DNA of 64,000 bases from NCBI GenBank assembly GCA_022316685.1, contig JAKJHU010000054.1, forward strand, positions 186,001 through 250,000, in the 5' to 3' direction. Within the stretch, counting starts at the first letter, position 1. Each line of letters begins with the position of its first letter. Below the pieces are notes generated by a model. It did not search any database and was not told the origin of the DNA. It saw only the letters and a list, made by a program, of their open reading frames with translations. The position numbers were made by a program, and so were the translations under genes. This stretch comes from Progne subis subis. Its lineage: Eukaryota; Chordata; Aves; Passeriformes; Hirundinidae. This document shows, piece after piece, positions 28,001 to 41,146 of this stretch.

Positions 28001-31000
28001 AAACAGATGTAACTTTGCGAAATGCAGACCCTGATGAAAGAGTTATGCCAGGGATTGTATACCAGTAGTCTCTCCTATTATAACCTAGTTCAGTCTTAAG
28101 GCTTTGTGATACTGAACTTCAGTTTACTTCATTTGTATCAGCAGATGGTTAATGGTGTTTAGGTACCTACAGTATCAGTGCACTTGATCATTTAGCCATA
28201 AAGCATCACAGTCAAGCTGGCAGGATCACTCCCTTTTTATAGACTGGCACATAAATCCCTAAGTATCTATAACAACAGTGGAAAACAAAGTAGCCTGTTA
28301 AAAAGATAAGGAAGCAGTTTAAAACTGTTCATACTTTCACTTCCAAGGCTTTGATGCTTTAAACTCCCAGTCTGAAACAGAGCCTCTCAACCTGCTCATT
28401 AGGGGTAACATCTATCCCGCCCTACAAATAAAATTCATCTCATTTGAGACAGCCATAGCCAGCAGGCTTTTCCATCATCAAACTGCAGCTCGTACCCTTT
28501 CCTAAACCAGGAGCCCGTTACCTTCAGTGTTTTGGCTTGAGACATAATGTCTGCAGTTGTTCAGAACACATTAGTCAGATCATGTCAGCAGTTTGTCAGG
28601 GAAAGGTTAAGAACATCACACCTGAATGCAACCAGACAGTCTTTCACCTTCTCTTGGCCCCTGATCCTTGAACACCCAGGACTGTGTCAGTGCTGTGCCC
28701 ATCTCAGGTGACATCTGGCCCTACACCAAGGAAGCTTTGTTAAGAACAGGTAAGAGAGCACATACCTCATTTCCCCACAGCGTAGCTGTCACCAGTTTCC
28801 CTGATGTATCCATCAGATGCACATTCCTCTTTGAAACCTCCCTATTGTTAGCTTTCACTGTAATTTTAGTGACATCTTCGTAGCTCTTGCAAATTCCAAT
28901 TACATCTGAGAAACAGTTACAATTTAGAGTTACTCAAGGGTCACAATTGGGGAATACAAGATCACAAGAGAAGAATTCAAACCTACTGTCAGATTTTTAC
29001 CTTGTATCCCAGCTCCCTATTGAAATGCAATCTGATATGGAAATTAAGTGTATTATGGTAGGAATGTTCCACTACAGAACTCTTCAGTGCTTTAATTTTG
29101 TTGATGCAGTCATTAAGATATTCATGAATGCAAGCCTCACCACATTAGAGAGATCAAGGCATTGTACTATCTTTTCCCATCACATTCTGTCAAAGGACTT
29201 CAGTCCTGATCATGTAACACACACTTGCTGCTAAAGCACAAGCAAGAGCCTTCAAAGTGACTGAAAGACAATGGAACAACTGGCTCGTGCCTGCACATAA
29301 CTCTGCAATCTTAAGTTGCAACTTTAACAAGTCTGCACATAAAGCAAGCCCCTGTGCAGTCCCTGAAAATACACCACGTTTAATATTACCCATCTACCTT
29401 TAAAATCCCCAGCTGAACGTCTCTGAATCACAGGCATCTTGTGCCTCTGAAACCTGAGAACCCTCGCCCCCACCCAAGTCTCGGATTTTTTCCGGAGTAC
29501 TCTGCCCAACGAATTACAGAAAAACAAACCTCCAATACTTCACAAAGCAAGCCAAAACAGTCATGCAACTTGGACTTGGATGCAACAAATTATGCCAAAA
29601 TCACTACAGAGATAATTAGATAGTGAAAGAAAGCAAGACCACAGAAGGTATGAAATGCACACGTGCTGAGCAAGGGCATTTTTTTCTTTCAGCCTTTTTC
29701 TGTGGAAAACAGTGATCACAGTACAATAAACAACTATCACCTACTGTCTTTAGTTTGAAGCACAAGTTTGAAGAATAACTGCTACATATTGTTGGAAAAT
29801 AGGGAGAAATCATCTCAACAGGAAAACTGCCTGAGGGATTTTTTAATGGCAACCATCACTGGATGACTTCAATTAAGAGATCACAACACTCAAAGCATCC
29901 TATGCTCACTACCTGCCCAGAATTGAGGACACAAAAAAAATCAAACTTCAAAGCTTTAGATTTTGCCTGGTTTTTTTCTACTTTGACTGACCAACAATCG
30001 AGTCTTTGGGCGTGTTCTCCAAGTCAGAGATGGATACAAAATCAAACTGAACAGATGGAAGATGCTGGGCATCATCACAGGGCACAACTGAAGTCTCATT
30101 AGTGAATGTAATCTCATAGTCATTCTTAACAGCTGTATATTGCTTGTTAGCAGTCTTCAAATTGCCTTTGGTAAAATAATATACCTACAGGAGAAAGCAA
30201 TGAAACAGGGGATATTATCAGTAGTCAGGGAAAATAGATTGTGTTCACCTTTAAAAATCCTTGCTAGGCTCAAGTTCCCCTTTTCCAGCTCTTGTCAGTC
30301 TAAGAAAGCACAAAGCTACCATACCTTGTTCAATTCAAGGAGTGGAAAGAACTTGTCTGCTTGATCGTTGAATGCAGTAGCTCTAATCTCACCCTGCAGG
30401 AAAATAGGGGAGCTGGTCACAAGTGAAATTTGGCATGGAAAAAGATTTTAAAAAAAAAAAAAAAAAAATCTTTGCAATGTTAAGTGGCAGCAGTCCTGCA
30501 GAGACAGTGGGGTCTCCCAGGGTAGCTCCAGGCGTGAGAGAAACAAACAACCTTCTCCTCACATCTGTAGTTAGAGCTAGAATGACATACTCTACACCTG
30601 ACAATCAAACCTCATATTCAAGTCTCATTAGTACATCTACAGCTTCAGAATAAAAGGCGTAAGAACTACATCCATCATAGAGACACCTCTGGAAATGCCA
30701 GCAAAAGTGGCAGTGATGAAGTAAAATTCAAACAGACCCCGCAGCTCCACGAGTTAGCACACAGTATATTGTGATGGCTCCCACTCAGATATGTCTATAA
30801 GTAAGAATTAATAACAATTATACCCTCACTAGATACAAACACTGTGATTTTTTTTTTTTAAATTAATACAGACGCTATGCAGAGAAAACAAATGCCTGGT
30901 GACAACACGTTATATTATTAACCTCGCATTTTACACTCAATATAATCTAGCAGAATCTTGTTTGTTTCCACGACAGAAGGCTGTAATTTGATAAGAGGTT

Positions 31001-34000
31001 TGACAAACTGCAAGTTCAGTTGGATTAACCAGATACCGTCCCCCAAATGAACCACAGAGGAAATTTCTCAGTGTTACAATAATTTGCACTCCAATTTCCT
31101 CATGAAAATTGAAAGCTTGTAACTTGGAGGTAAGGCTCCTCTCACTCCCTGTTTTGTAAGGTGTAGCTCAGCCAGGAGGAGATGTCACTCTCAATCTACA
31201 GGAAACCACCACAACCCTCAGTATTAGGTTGTCAGTTTGCATAAACAACTCTATTTTGGAGCTGCAAAAATCCAGTCACACACTATAGACTTTGATGAAA
31301 AATAATCAGCAATGCTGCACATTTAAGACTTCATTCTGGATAAAAACTGGCACGTTGATGTGCAACTTAATGAATGCAGGGATACAAGTTTCAGTTGTAA
31401 TAAAAAAAATAATTTCCGAAAAAATGCACTTTATTTCCTCTATTCTGCCTTTATGAAGGGTTCATCAGCATCTGGCATACATTATCTCTGTCTCAACATA
31501 TGACACTTACACTTTCATCAACCAGCTCTATGGAAAAGAGCTTTCCTTCACCACGGGAGTTGCTCCACGTGCGGATCTGACCTTTTTGGGTAACCCGAGC
31601 ACAAATGGTCCACCTGAAATCATGCAAGAAATCACTGCTCTGCAACACTTTGCATCTTTTTTAAAGAAGAGATCCACTTGACGAACGTTTGGAACTATAA
31701 TGTGACTATTTAAAAGCCAGAATCTTCCCACTGCACCTCGGCAACTCTTTTGCACTGCTCTCTGTTTTAATGGCCTAGACCATTAAAGACGGAAAGTTGT
31801 ACAGAAGGCAACAAAGCAGCCATAAAGCATCCAGTATGATAATAATAGTGAACAATCCTTCTGCACAGAAGCAGGACTCAAATCTTTTACTCTTCTAGGG
31901 TACATTTCTCACACAGCAGTTTGCCTGCTCTGAAAAGCCACGCCAGAACTCAAGAGCTCAATTATAGGATTCGCATTTAACTCGGGTAATCAAATCAGTT
32001 TGCATAACTTAAAAATGTCATTCACTAAATAATTACATCCTCGTGCTTTTCAACAGCTCAGTAGCCGAAGTGAATAGCTTACTGAGCTGTTTTGTCATTA
32101 AGTTACCAAAAAGAGGGTTGCTTTAGGAAAAAAAAAAAAAACAACCCAGACAAGTCAATCGATTTTCAACTAAAATATTAAAAACCTATCAAGCTCAGCA
32201 GGGCAGCTGCATCAAGACAATGGCAAGGCACAATCTCAGATTGTTAAGAATGTTGATGCAATTTAAAAAGATAAAGAAAAAAGAAAGAAAGAACACCCTT
32301 CCCCACAGGAAAAAAAAAAAAAAAAGCAGAAAACAAAAACCCAAAGAAAAACCCAAAACAACAGCAAAACCCCCAAAAAATCAAAACAAAGCCCACCAGT
32401 GTTTCTATGAAAGGTTTTTTTGCTTGTTTCTCTGGGTGGTTTTGTGGTCGTTGTTGGGTTGGTTTGTTCGAACGTAACCAATAAAGTCCGAAGAACTCAA
32501 TGAATTATTTGACAGAGACTCACACACAGAAAAGCAAAGCAAAGCTATTGTTCCTTCATGCCTGTGACATGAAGAAGGCCTGGCAAACCACAAGAACTCA
32601 CTTGGACTGGTATGGGTTCAAGCTGGCAATCGGCACCACTTTGGCCTGAGACCCCCCAGGTGTCTTCAGGACACTGGGAGCACTCGCTTTTCCAAACTGG
32701 TTGGAGGGAGCGTGGTACTTGGGAGCAGCAGGACCTTCCAAAAACCACAACAGAGCAGAGAGGATTTCAGCCTTGCACACAAGAATCAAGTTAAAACCAA
32801 CTCAGGGTGCAGAACTTCCCCACCATGCCGTGGGGAGCCCCAGAGGCAAAGTTCCGGGGAACGCTGGAGCTCCCTGTGAGATGTGGGCACCACAGAGGAG
32901 CCTGAAGTTGGTTGCATCATTCCTGCTCACACTCACAAGCGTGTTCTAGGCTGCAAAATGCTGCAGAAGAGACACTCTAAGACCTTTTAGAGTGCTTGCA
33001 CTGAAGTGGAGAAGCGTCCACCAAGAGTCAACCACTTGAACACAGATTAAGTGGCATACGACTGCTTAGCAGTAAATTCTCTAAAATAACAGAATCACAG
33101 GGTGGTTTGGGTTGGAAGGACAAGGACAGGGACACCTCCCACAAACAACCTCACCCAGAACCCCGCCCAACTCAGCCTTGAACATTTCCAGGCATGGAAG
33201 TGTTAGATCAAGACACCCCCTGGGGAAACAACTAAGGAAAAATACCCCACAAACAATTTTTTGACATAAAGTGATGCTGCTAATTCTAAACTCAGTCTTG
33301 TCAATATATATGCAAAAAAACCTCTCGTGATCAGCTTCAAGCAAGGAAGGAGAAGCTTGTTTTCTGCTGCGAGTTTCTAAGCAAATGTCAAAATTTTACT
33401 ATTTAAAAATCCTTCCTAAACACAGGGGTAAAGAATACAGACAAGTTAAAGCGGCACCAAGAATTAGGATTGACAACTTTTTAACTCAAAAAACAAAAAG
33501 TCTACAGGATGACATTTAAATTGACTGCATCTTTCTCTCACTAAAATCTTGGTCAAAAAGCCACATTTCTAGATGTACTATCAAATAATTTCAGTGTATT
33601 GCCTAAAAGGTTTGGCCTCTATCTCAGCATTGGTAGCACACACAGCTGGTGGCCAGCTCCAAACTGCAGCCTCATTTGGGTGCCCACTGTTTCAAGAATG
33701 CAGTGTAAACTGAATAAAGTTGGAGGTTTTTTGGACTTTTTTTCCCCTTGGGGAAGAAAAGGGACAATTTTTTTTTTTTTCCCCTTTTATAACCAAGCAT
33801 AGAGTTCTCTTGAGAGAATTCACCTTGTCAATGGAGAGTTTCTTGTGCAACGCCATTTGAGAAAGGATTTTATTTAAACTGAAGCTGTAGTTTCTCACTG
33901 ATGACATATCAGAATTCCTGCCCAGGATGACTCTTACCTGCTCCAGACAAATTGCCGTTCTGTTGCTGTGGTTTGCTGGGTGCTGAGTTCCCTGCTGGAG

Positions 34001-37000
34001 CTGCAGAACGTTGTCCTTGTCCTGGTAATTAAAATGGAAAGAGACCATAGAGTAGGGAACACAGTAATTAAAAGTATCCTTTTAGGAAATAAGACTTGCA
34101 TTTAAAAAAAAAAAAAAAAAAAATTAAAACCACAGAGAACATGCTAAAATTCAGGTATTTAAGACTTTAAGACACAGGAGCAGCATGCTATCTGTTGAAT
34201 ATTACCAAGAAAGAATTCCAGTCAGATCTCTTTCCTCAAGCAACTGCTTTTCACTTGGAAAGAACTCAGGGCTGATGGTGATTTAAAAGGACAGCCCTGA
34301 AGTAATCTTGACAACTTTTCAGTGTTTATCAGCTGCTATTGCTCTGACAGGTAGTTTCTGCTCCTACCTAACAGCTAAGATAAAAAAACTGTAGAGAATT
34401 CTGTCTCATCACTCAGAAAGGGCCAACAATCCACTGGGTAAAGTCAAACCTGAAGTTAACCCAAGACAAAGAAAACAGCTGCTGCATTTTATTTCCAAAA
34501 TATGAAGATGTTTAATATGGGGGTGATGGAGTCATCACTTCAGAATTCACCAGGGCCCACAGCAGTAAATTGCTTAGGGAGCAAAGTGATGCTATAGTAA
34601 AAACACAGTGTCCAGTTTTTTTAAGATTTCAGGACTTTTTGCTTTAAATTAATGATAAATTACAAGGGAAAGAGCAGACAAGCATTTCTAAAGTAAAAGT
34701 CCATTAAAAGACTAATTCACCATTCAAAAATCTGAATTCCTTTACAATATAATTTGCCTCTAGATGAGAAAACATCCAACATTTTTGTCCTTTTGGACAC
34801 AACGGATCCTTAAGGTCTTGCTTTGCACGGAGACCTAGACCTGAGCAGGCAAACCCCCACGATTTGGGACGTGAGGAGGAAAATGGGCAGAGAAAGTGGA
34901 GAAGAAGGTCAGCCCAAGCCAGTAGAGCACCACGAGGAAGAAAAGCAGAGAATCCCAGGATGGAAGGATGGCACCAAACTACGGGAAAGGAGCAGAAGCA
35001 ACACAAGGAGACCCCAGCGTGGTGTTGCCAGATGCGGTGCAGGCCCCAGAGGCAAACCCCTGGTTCTTTTCAATCCAAAATCCAGGTCCTTGCACCAACC
35101 CCAACCTGCTCCTCTAACTTGCCGCAGAAGAGTCACAGCGGTGAACTGGTGACAGTCTCCCTGGCAACAGCGTGACGTCAAACAGCAAAATGTGTATTTG
35201 CTGCAGGTTCCACTAGATGGAGGAGCCAGGTCTCCCCCTTGCTCAGTGGCCTCAGGTGCTCAGAGGGTCAGCACTCCACACCCAAATTCATTTTGTGCAA
35301 GGGAAGGTGGGGAAAAAAAAACCCCAGCAAGACGTATTAAAAGAAAAATGTGTCTGGTCAGGGGAGGAATATTCAAGAAGAACAGAATGTGGGTATGAAG
35401 CAGCAAGAGGTTTCCTCATTACTTTTGTTCCAAATATGGTTTTTTTCTGTAGGAATTTGCAATTAAAAAAAAAACAAAAAAAAAAACCACCACTGAAAAC
35501 CAAACCAAAGACCACCACATCCATTGGAACACGTGTGCGTTATGAAACACAAATTCACATTTTAATGGCTGCCTACCCACAGCCGAGTGTTTCTCAACAG
35601 AGTAAGAATAAATTCACACATCTGTGCATGTGTTCAAATACAGAAGTAGCAGAAATATCTCTCCAATTTTCTCGCTTGGAGAGCCTAGGGACTCCTAAAC
35701 TGTGATTTTTGGTGGCTGGTGGCCTACAGATCACTTAAAGTGCTCAGAAAACTGAGGAGGCTGCCTGGTTTTTGCTGTTAGTTTTTATTAGCAAGAGGTG
35801 AAAAAAACCAGCTGAAATACCTGCTCACATTTCTCCTGTATGTGGTGGTTTGGGCAAAGCCAAGACCTTTGCCTGCAGCTGCCCCACAGCCCACTCAAAG
35901 GCAATAACTATGTAACAGGAATCCTCAGCTTCCAATAATTTGTCACCAAGAGCTTTTGCCACAGAGCCAGGACACAAGACCTCAGCAGCAGGGAAGGGAG
36001 AGAAGGGGGGGAAAAAAAATGCACTTTGAAACAACACACCTAAATCACAGCAGTGGGAAGGGCAAGAATGAGGAGTTCAAGTGAATGTATAAGCACGTAA
36101 ACATTTCAGCATGGAAAGATTAATGACAGAAGTCAAACATAAGTAGCAAGTCATTGTCATAGTGAAAAGGAAGTCCAGCATCAGAGTAATTTGAATGAGA
36201 TTAACGACAGTAATAACACAACCATCCAGTCCTCAACAAGAACTAAACTGCTCAGTCTTAATTTTCAATACTATTATGAGAGGCTGCCTGAAAAGTTTTT
36301 ATGATTTGTAGTAAGAAGATTGTGTCTCCAGCTTCCTTGTTAGGCAGATTAACCACCTACTGCTCCCGTGTAAAGTGGCCAAAAGCCAGCTTCTCACCCC
36401 CCTGGGTCCCACTGTGCCATTACAGTCTGAGAAAGAATACTCCTTAATCCTAGGTCTGGCAGCCTGAGATCCGAATTTCAAGAAAAACTGAAAGTAGGGC
36501 TAAAAGATACATTTTTAAATTACCAGGACTTTTTTTTTTTTTTTAATGGAAACCACAAAGTATATTTCAGATGCTCGTTTTGCATTTAGCAGAGTGTCCC
36601 TGAAAAATACAAATTCTTAATGTAACAGGAACTTGGAGGCTACGTAACTTGAAATACACACCTCTGCCATTTCATCAAGGCCTTCATGACAAATCTTGCA
36701 GCCTGCAGAGCAGCAAGGCTGGGTTACTCCTACCTAATCTAAACTATTAACATCTTCTGTATCAGAAACCTTATTTAGTCTCAAATAAAAGGGTACAAAG
36801 TCCTTAGAATAAGATCAGCGTTAAAACGAAGTACACATCACATCCTATTTGGCTCTTTTATCTAGTGCAAGCCTACACATATTATGACCACAGGCCTGTA
36901 ACATGTCCAAAAGAGTTTAGATTTGAAACCTTCACCGCAGAGTATTTTCGTAAGTCCAAATGAAGAACACAACTTTGATCAAAGTAATGGTAATTTTACC

Positions 37001-40000
37001 AGAATTTATAGCTAAAGGTATATTTTCAGCTCAGTTCTGTCAGATACCACGTTCTCGGTGGTTCCTAAGCAACAATATAACTGAAAAACACTATAGTTCA
37101 CAAGCTCTTGTATCACACAAGCAGGGAAATGGGAGAAAGGCACAAAACAGTCTGCTCAGTAGCTATTCTGAAAGTCTTGGTCTCTACAGCAACTGTGGGA
37201 TTAAACCATAAAATCTGAGATGTCAACACATTTTTTAAACAGCAATTAGCTAAGTAACTATCAAAGGAACAAAGGATTCTTTAGGCTCATTTAACAAACG
37301 CCCCTCTTAATTCCCTTGGAAAAAGTTAATGAAGAAAGATGTCTTTGCCTTTGCAACAGAATAGATTTTTAAGCAGAAGAGCAATGTACCTAGCACCACT
37401 GTTTGTCCAAACTATTCTACAGAAAACTCCTGCCACTAATGTGTGGTCCCTTAGTAATAAAAATATATTAGTTCACTTCTCTCAGGATTAAAAAAAAATC
37501 TTCAGGAAGAGCTGTTTGCTATTAAATCCCAGCCATTTATCTGTGTATACATCACTGACAGAGCTGTTCAAATATTTTCTTTAAGTGCTTATTATTCTCC
37601 CTCCTTTTTAAAAGATCAGAACTGGAAGAGCAGAACGGACTTTCGAACGTTCTCGGAGGGAGAAATGTCTTAATTTAAAAAACCATTTGCATGGGAACTG
37701 CAAGCTCAGCACACAGAAGTGAAGAACACAGTTATTTATGCAACGTAACAGATCCAAGGAGATTCGTGGCAGGTCAGATTAAGGTCCACCCAGTGCCTCA
37801 ATCCTTTTCAGCTGGGCACAGTAGGAACAGGTGCTTAGGGAAATCTGTGCTCTCCTTGTTTTCATACCAGTCTCTCGTCTATGTACTTGGAACAATCTAA
37901 GTTTTAGTGCTTCCTGCACCTAACATTCATGCAGAGGATGTATTGTTATGTTTAACAGCCTTTAATGGATTTCTCTTTCACATCTAATTGCTTTTTGAAC
38001 CCGTGCCAATTTCTGGCACCTACCTCCACAAAGTTCCATCATTTAACTGTGCAGTTTAGGGGTGTGGTGCAGCCTTTGTTTTACAACCACTGCCTGACAA
38101 CATGAGAGCTAAAGAGCATCAAATGAACATAGGAAAGAGAAAGAGAGATTCATCATTCTTTATTCATCCCCTCCACACCATCTTAGACTTTTACAGATCA
38201 TTATTCCATCTTCCTCCTCCTGTTTCTTTCCAGACAGGAGAAATTAGAATCTATCTGATTACTCATTATGAGGAGACATAAAAGAGCTTCCGCTTACTTA
38301 CTGGAACTCGAGGTAGAGACCACTCACTGCAATAAAAACCTGTCAGGGTTATAAGGTATGGATGCTCCAAACACCATGGAGAGACTCAAGCTTCAGCCAC
38401 GGCGCAGAGTTTATTAAAACAGGAACAAACCCCAGTTTGTGTGACACGAACAGAGAGGATTTCTGAGATCTGGACATCATTATTCCAGGCATAAAAAAAA
38501 AAAAGAAGCCCTGAACACGTCTGACTGCTTTTTTTCATGTGAAAGAGAGAAGCTGAAAGGCTCTCTGAGCTGACAGAAAAGTGTTTGCTTACAGAGACTC
38601 ACCTTCGTTGTATGGCTGGGGATTGCCAATAGGCCCACCAACCTGATCAGCAGTTTGCAGGACATTTACATCCATCAGGATAACCACTCTCCTACAACAC
38701 AGAACAGACAGCAAACAAAGACTTTCACTCCCTCTGCAGCTCCCATCTCTGAATATCCTTTGCAGCAGGTGAGAAAACCAAGCGTTAAGAGGCTGATTCT
38801 TAGGATGAAGGATCTGGGAGACAAAAGCTCTCCTCTGTCAACTAAGCCCTCTCTTGAGGCACAAGTAAGCTTGAAACAGTATTACACTGCATCAAGGACA
38901 GGTGATGGCAGGCTAAACAGGCACCAAAAATAGCCTGGGAAACCACTGTGCTTTAAAAGTAGCAAAACCATTCCAGATTTTTATTCCCCGCCTCAAAAGT
39001 TGTCTTCTCCCCAGAATAAAAAGAATAGGAACCTCAGTTCATATCCTGCTCGACATATATATAGTTTCTCTGTAATAGTTTCACCTGGATCCCTTCTTAT
39101 TTTGCAGTATCCCAACCCCTCAAATTTTTCCACCTATCCTATTTCCTCAGATTTCAATAAAAGGCCAGATTCCACAACACCTAAGTAACAAGATGTCTTT
39201 TTTTGTTTCTTTTCAACAGCAGACAATTCTAAGGAAGCCTTGTACAAGTATTTGGAGTATTCCAGCTGGAGCTGGAATATCACAGCTGGAAACTTTGTAT
39301 TACTAAATCACTGTACCAGATACATCTGATCCCACTAGAGTCACATTCTGCAATTTATTTCTTCTGTTACTGGTGCTGTGGACTTTCCCTCTCGCACCCT
39401 AAAGCCTGAGTATTTTCAGATAATCCCAACCAAAAGCACTTGGCCTCTGTTTAGTCACAAAGCACAGAGCCCCCACTAGTGCAGCTGCCTTTCTGTAGGG
39501 CTGTACTCAAAAATTAACACAAATACCTTCCATCTTTCAGGCTGTTGACAATGAATCTGTTAACCTGGCAAATACACCGGGCTGACAAGCGCTCCTCTTC
39601 CACCAGGGAATTCAGCTGTGTTGCCAACATGAATGCTGCAGGAGCAGAAGGAAAACATTGAAACAATTCACAATGCCAGCTTTAAAAGAGGCTGCCATGG
39701 CTGGCCACACCTTTTCCAGTCAGTCAAGTATTGCACTGGTTGTGCAACTTGACAAAGAAAACAATGCAGCTGCTAAGAAGTCACCAAAACTGACTACAAA
39801 CTATGCTGTATTTATTCCCCACACTTCAGAGTGCAGTGATAGCTAGAAGGATTGTATATCAAAGAACTGAGAGGAAGATTAAGCTAAATTGCTTTAAAAC
39901 CAGTGTTACGTGACTAAGTTTCTGTATTTTCATTATATCCTGCAGCAGGTCAACTGCTTATATTTCACAAAGTTCCAAAACTCAAAAGACTTCACCTAAA

Positions 40001-40904
40001 CAACAAAATGCAGTTGCACACTTCAGAGTCTGTGGCCCAGTGAAAAACCACAAACTCCTCCAATATTTATTTCAGCACTTTGCATTCAATCACGAGACCA
40101 GGGACTTTATCACCATTAACATCTCCAAACTTAGAAAAACCTCACTGTAGCTTGTCATACTCACAGGAAAGGGTGTTCACCCCATCACTCATCAGCACCC
40201 GGTACCGTGGGGGCCCAGTTCCTGTGGCAATAGCCCGTGTGTTCTGCAGGGAAAAAGAAACACCCAAAACCCAGGCTGTCAGTTCACATTTGTTCACTTT
40301 TCAAACAGAAATTGACGTCAACAACAGGTGACTTATCTATTCAGCTTTTTTGAACACTAATACCAACGGAACAGCCCAATCAATGTAAAACAAAATTAAG
40401 AGAACTCAAAGTAGAGCAGCCTTGCTCAGCTCCTCTGCAGAGGAATTCTAGCTGTACTCAGGACCCCCGAAGGGATGATACTCACAATGACTTGCAGCAC
40501 GGGCTTGGAGACCTCCTCCCCTTGCATTATGGCCTGGAGAAACGAAAGAGACGCTCAGAAATGTGCCACCGCCTCGCTGGGGAGCGCCTCGCCACCCGCA
40601 GTGACAGAACCACAGCATCAATGAGCTTGGACGTCTGAGACAATCGGACCCAACCCTACGAAGGGCTGCAGCCAAGGAGTTGAGGAGGAACTGCCGTAGA
40701 ACAGCCGGGTGTGGCCGTCACCGCTGCACCAGGACCACCCCCCGGGACCAGGCCCCGCTCCGGGCCTGCTTCTCCCCTCGGGACCGGGCCGCACCCGGTG
40801 CCCAGGCCCGGCTTTCACCCCTCCACGCTGACCAGGACCAGGTCCATGCCAGCCCACCCAGAGCCGCTCACCGCGATGGCCCCTTCGCTCAGCCGCACGC
40901 TCAT
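19074..40904 (-). CDS. RPA1: Replication protein A 70 kDa DNA-binding subunit, 17 coding exons
   Basis: RPA1 is the large subunit of the nuclear RPA trimer, which binds single-stranded DNA in replication, repair and checkpoint signalling. Coding exons on the minus strand, by plus coordinates: 40872-40904, 40486-40533, 40165-40243, 39527-39635, 38603-38691, 33938-34021, 32602-32734, 31511-31613, 30325-30393, 29992-30184, 28766-28905, 27051-27199, 25639-25771, 24280-24456, 22883-22990, 19554-19640, 19074-19181. They sum to 1842 nt, a continuous frame of 613 aa against 616 in human, and all introns are GT-AG. Order of domains: N-terminal OB fold (about 1-115), a Q/P/S linker (120-175), DBD-A (about 178-285), DBD-B (about 295-415, with stacking Trp357 and Phe382) and DBD-C (about 430-613). 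DBD-C carries a zinc ribbon at Cys477, Cys482, Cys496 and Cys499. The start was chosen because exon 1 encodes [11 protein letters not shown] with A at -3. At the DBD-A stacking position equivalent to human Phe269 this protein has Tyr265. It is divergent from SMYD4. Confidence 0.97.
20187..20202. repeat. Short CAT trinucleotide repeat in an RPA1 intron
   Basis: About five CAT units in the last long RPA1 intron. No function is apparent. Confidence 0.6.
22488..22514. repeat. Pentanucleotide repeat GGGCT/GAGCT
   Basis: Three GGGCT units followed by two GAGCT units lie in the RPA1 intron between coding exons 15 and 16. The variant switch is within a 5-bp register. Confidence 0.75.
25020..25150 (+). 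mobile_element. CR1 LINE, 3' end fragment
   Basis: The segment has the hallmark avian CR1 3' sequence: ggccaggttggatggg, then catccctgcccatg, then aaggtcccttccaacccaaa, ending in catcctatgattt. Only the 3'-terminal 130 bp is present, the usual 5' truncation. It lies in the RPA1 intron between exons 13 and 14, in antisense orientation to RPA1. Confidence 0.85.
32305..32395 (+). repeat. A/C-rich low-complexity tract in an RPA1 intron
   Basis: A long A run followed by AAACCC and CCCAAA type units. It is T/G-rich in the RPA1 transcript. It is similar to tracts elsewhere in the window and no parent element is recognised. Confidence 0.65.
33088..33225 (-). mobile_element. CR1 LINE, 3' end fragment
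   Basis: On the plus strand it begins agaatcacagggtggtttgg and continues gttggaagg, then cctcacccagaacc and ccttgaacatttccagg, which is the reverse complement of a CR1 3' end. It lies in the RPA1 intron between exons 6 and 7, in the same orientation as RPA1. Confidence 0.8.
34098..34124 (+). repeat. Poly-A tract in an RPA1 intron
   Basis: About 20 uninterrupted A residues lie just beyond the 3' splice site side of RPA1 exon 6. In the RPA1 transcript this is an oligo-U run upstream of the acceptor. Confidence 0.7.
35466..35520 (+). repeat. A/C-rich low-complexity tract in an RPA1 intron
   Basis: Poly-A broken by C, then AACCACCACTG and AACCAAACCAAAG type units. Same compositional class as the other A/C tracts. 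Confidence 0.65.
39258..39279. repeat. Near-perfect palindrome, 10-bp arms with 2-nt centre
   Basis: The arms tattccagct and agctggaata are exact reverse complements separated by gg. It lies in the RPA1 intron between exons 4 and 5. It could be a chance palindrome; the GGAATA and TATTCC words also resemble TEAD-type sites. Confidence 0.6.
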
Positions 40905-40916
40905 GGTGCCGCGTCC

Positions 40917-40965
40917 GCCGCTGCCGCCAAAATCCTCCCGCCGCTGCCGCCAAATCCTCCCGCCG
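40917..40965. repeat. Two-copy GC-rich tandem repeat beside the RPA1 start
   Basis: The unit ccgctgccgccaaaatcctc recurs once with one A fewer (ccgctgccgccaaatcctcc), period about 23 bp, just upstream of the RPA1 ATG. It would sit in the RPA1 5' UTR or core promoter. Confidence 0.7.
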
Positions 40966-41107
40966 CCGCTGCGGCCTCCGCCTTCTTCCTGCGCCGCCTT
41001 ACATCACGCCTGCGTATCCCGCCGGCGCGGCGTTCCTATTGGCTGCCCGGCTCCGCTACGGCGGAAGTGTCCCCGTACTCCGTGCAGGGGTGCTGCCGGG
41101 CGCCGCC

Positions 41108-41146
41108 ATGGCGGTGATGGCGCTGCCGGTGGCGGAGCGGCGGTGA
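41108..41146 (+). other. Upstream ORF at the SMYD4 start, made by a 29-bp tandem duplication
   Basis: The first ATG, at 41,108, has a near-ideal context (gccgccATGG). It reads only 12 codons to a TGA at 41,144-41,146. That TGA overlaps the next ATG at 41,146 as TGATG, and this second ATG opens the frame that resembles SMYD4. The cause is a 29-bp direct duplication with copies starting at 41,112 and 41,141. Without it the first ATG would be in frame with the SMYD4 N-terminus. Translation of the main frame would then need leaky scanning or reinitiation. It could instead be an assembly artefact in GC-rich sequence. Confidence 0.65.

Noticed and set aside
35217..35705. 162-codon open frame on the plus strand
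   Set aside because: It crosses an A/C-rich low-complexity tract, which gives a run of Lys, and it lies antisense within an RPA1 intron.
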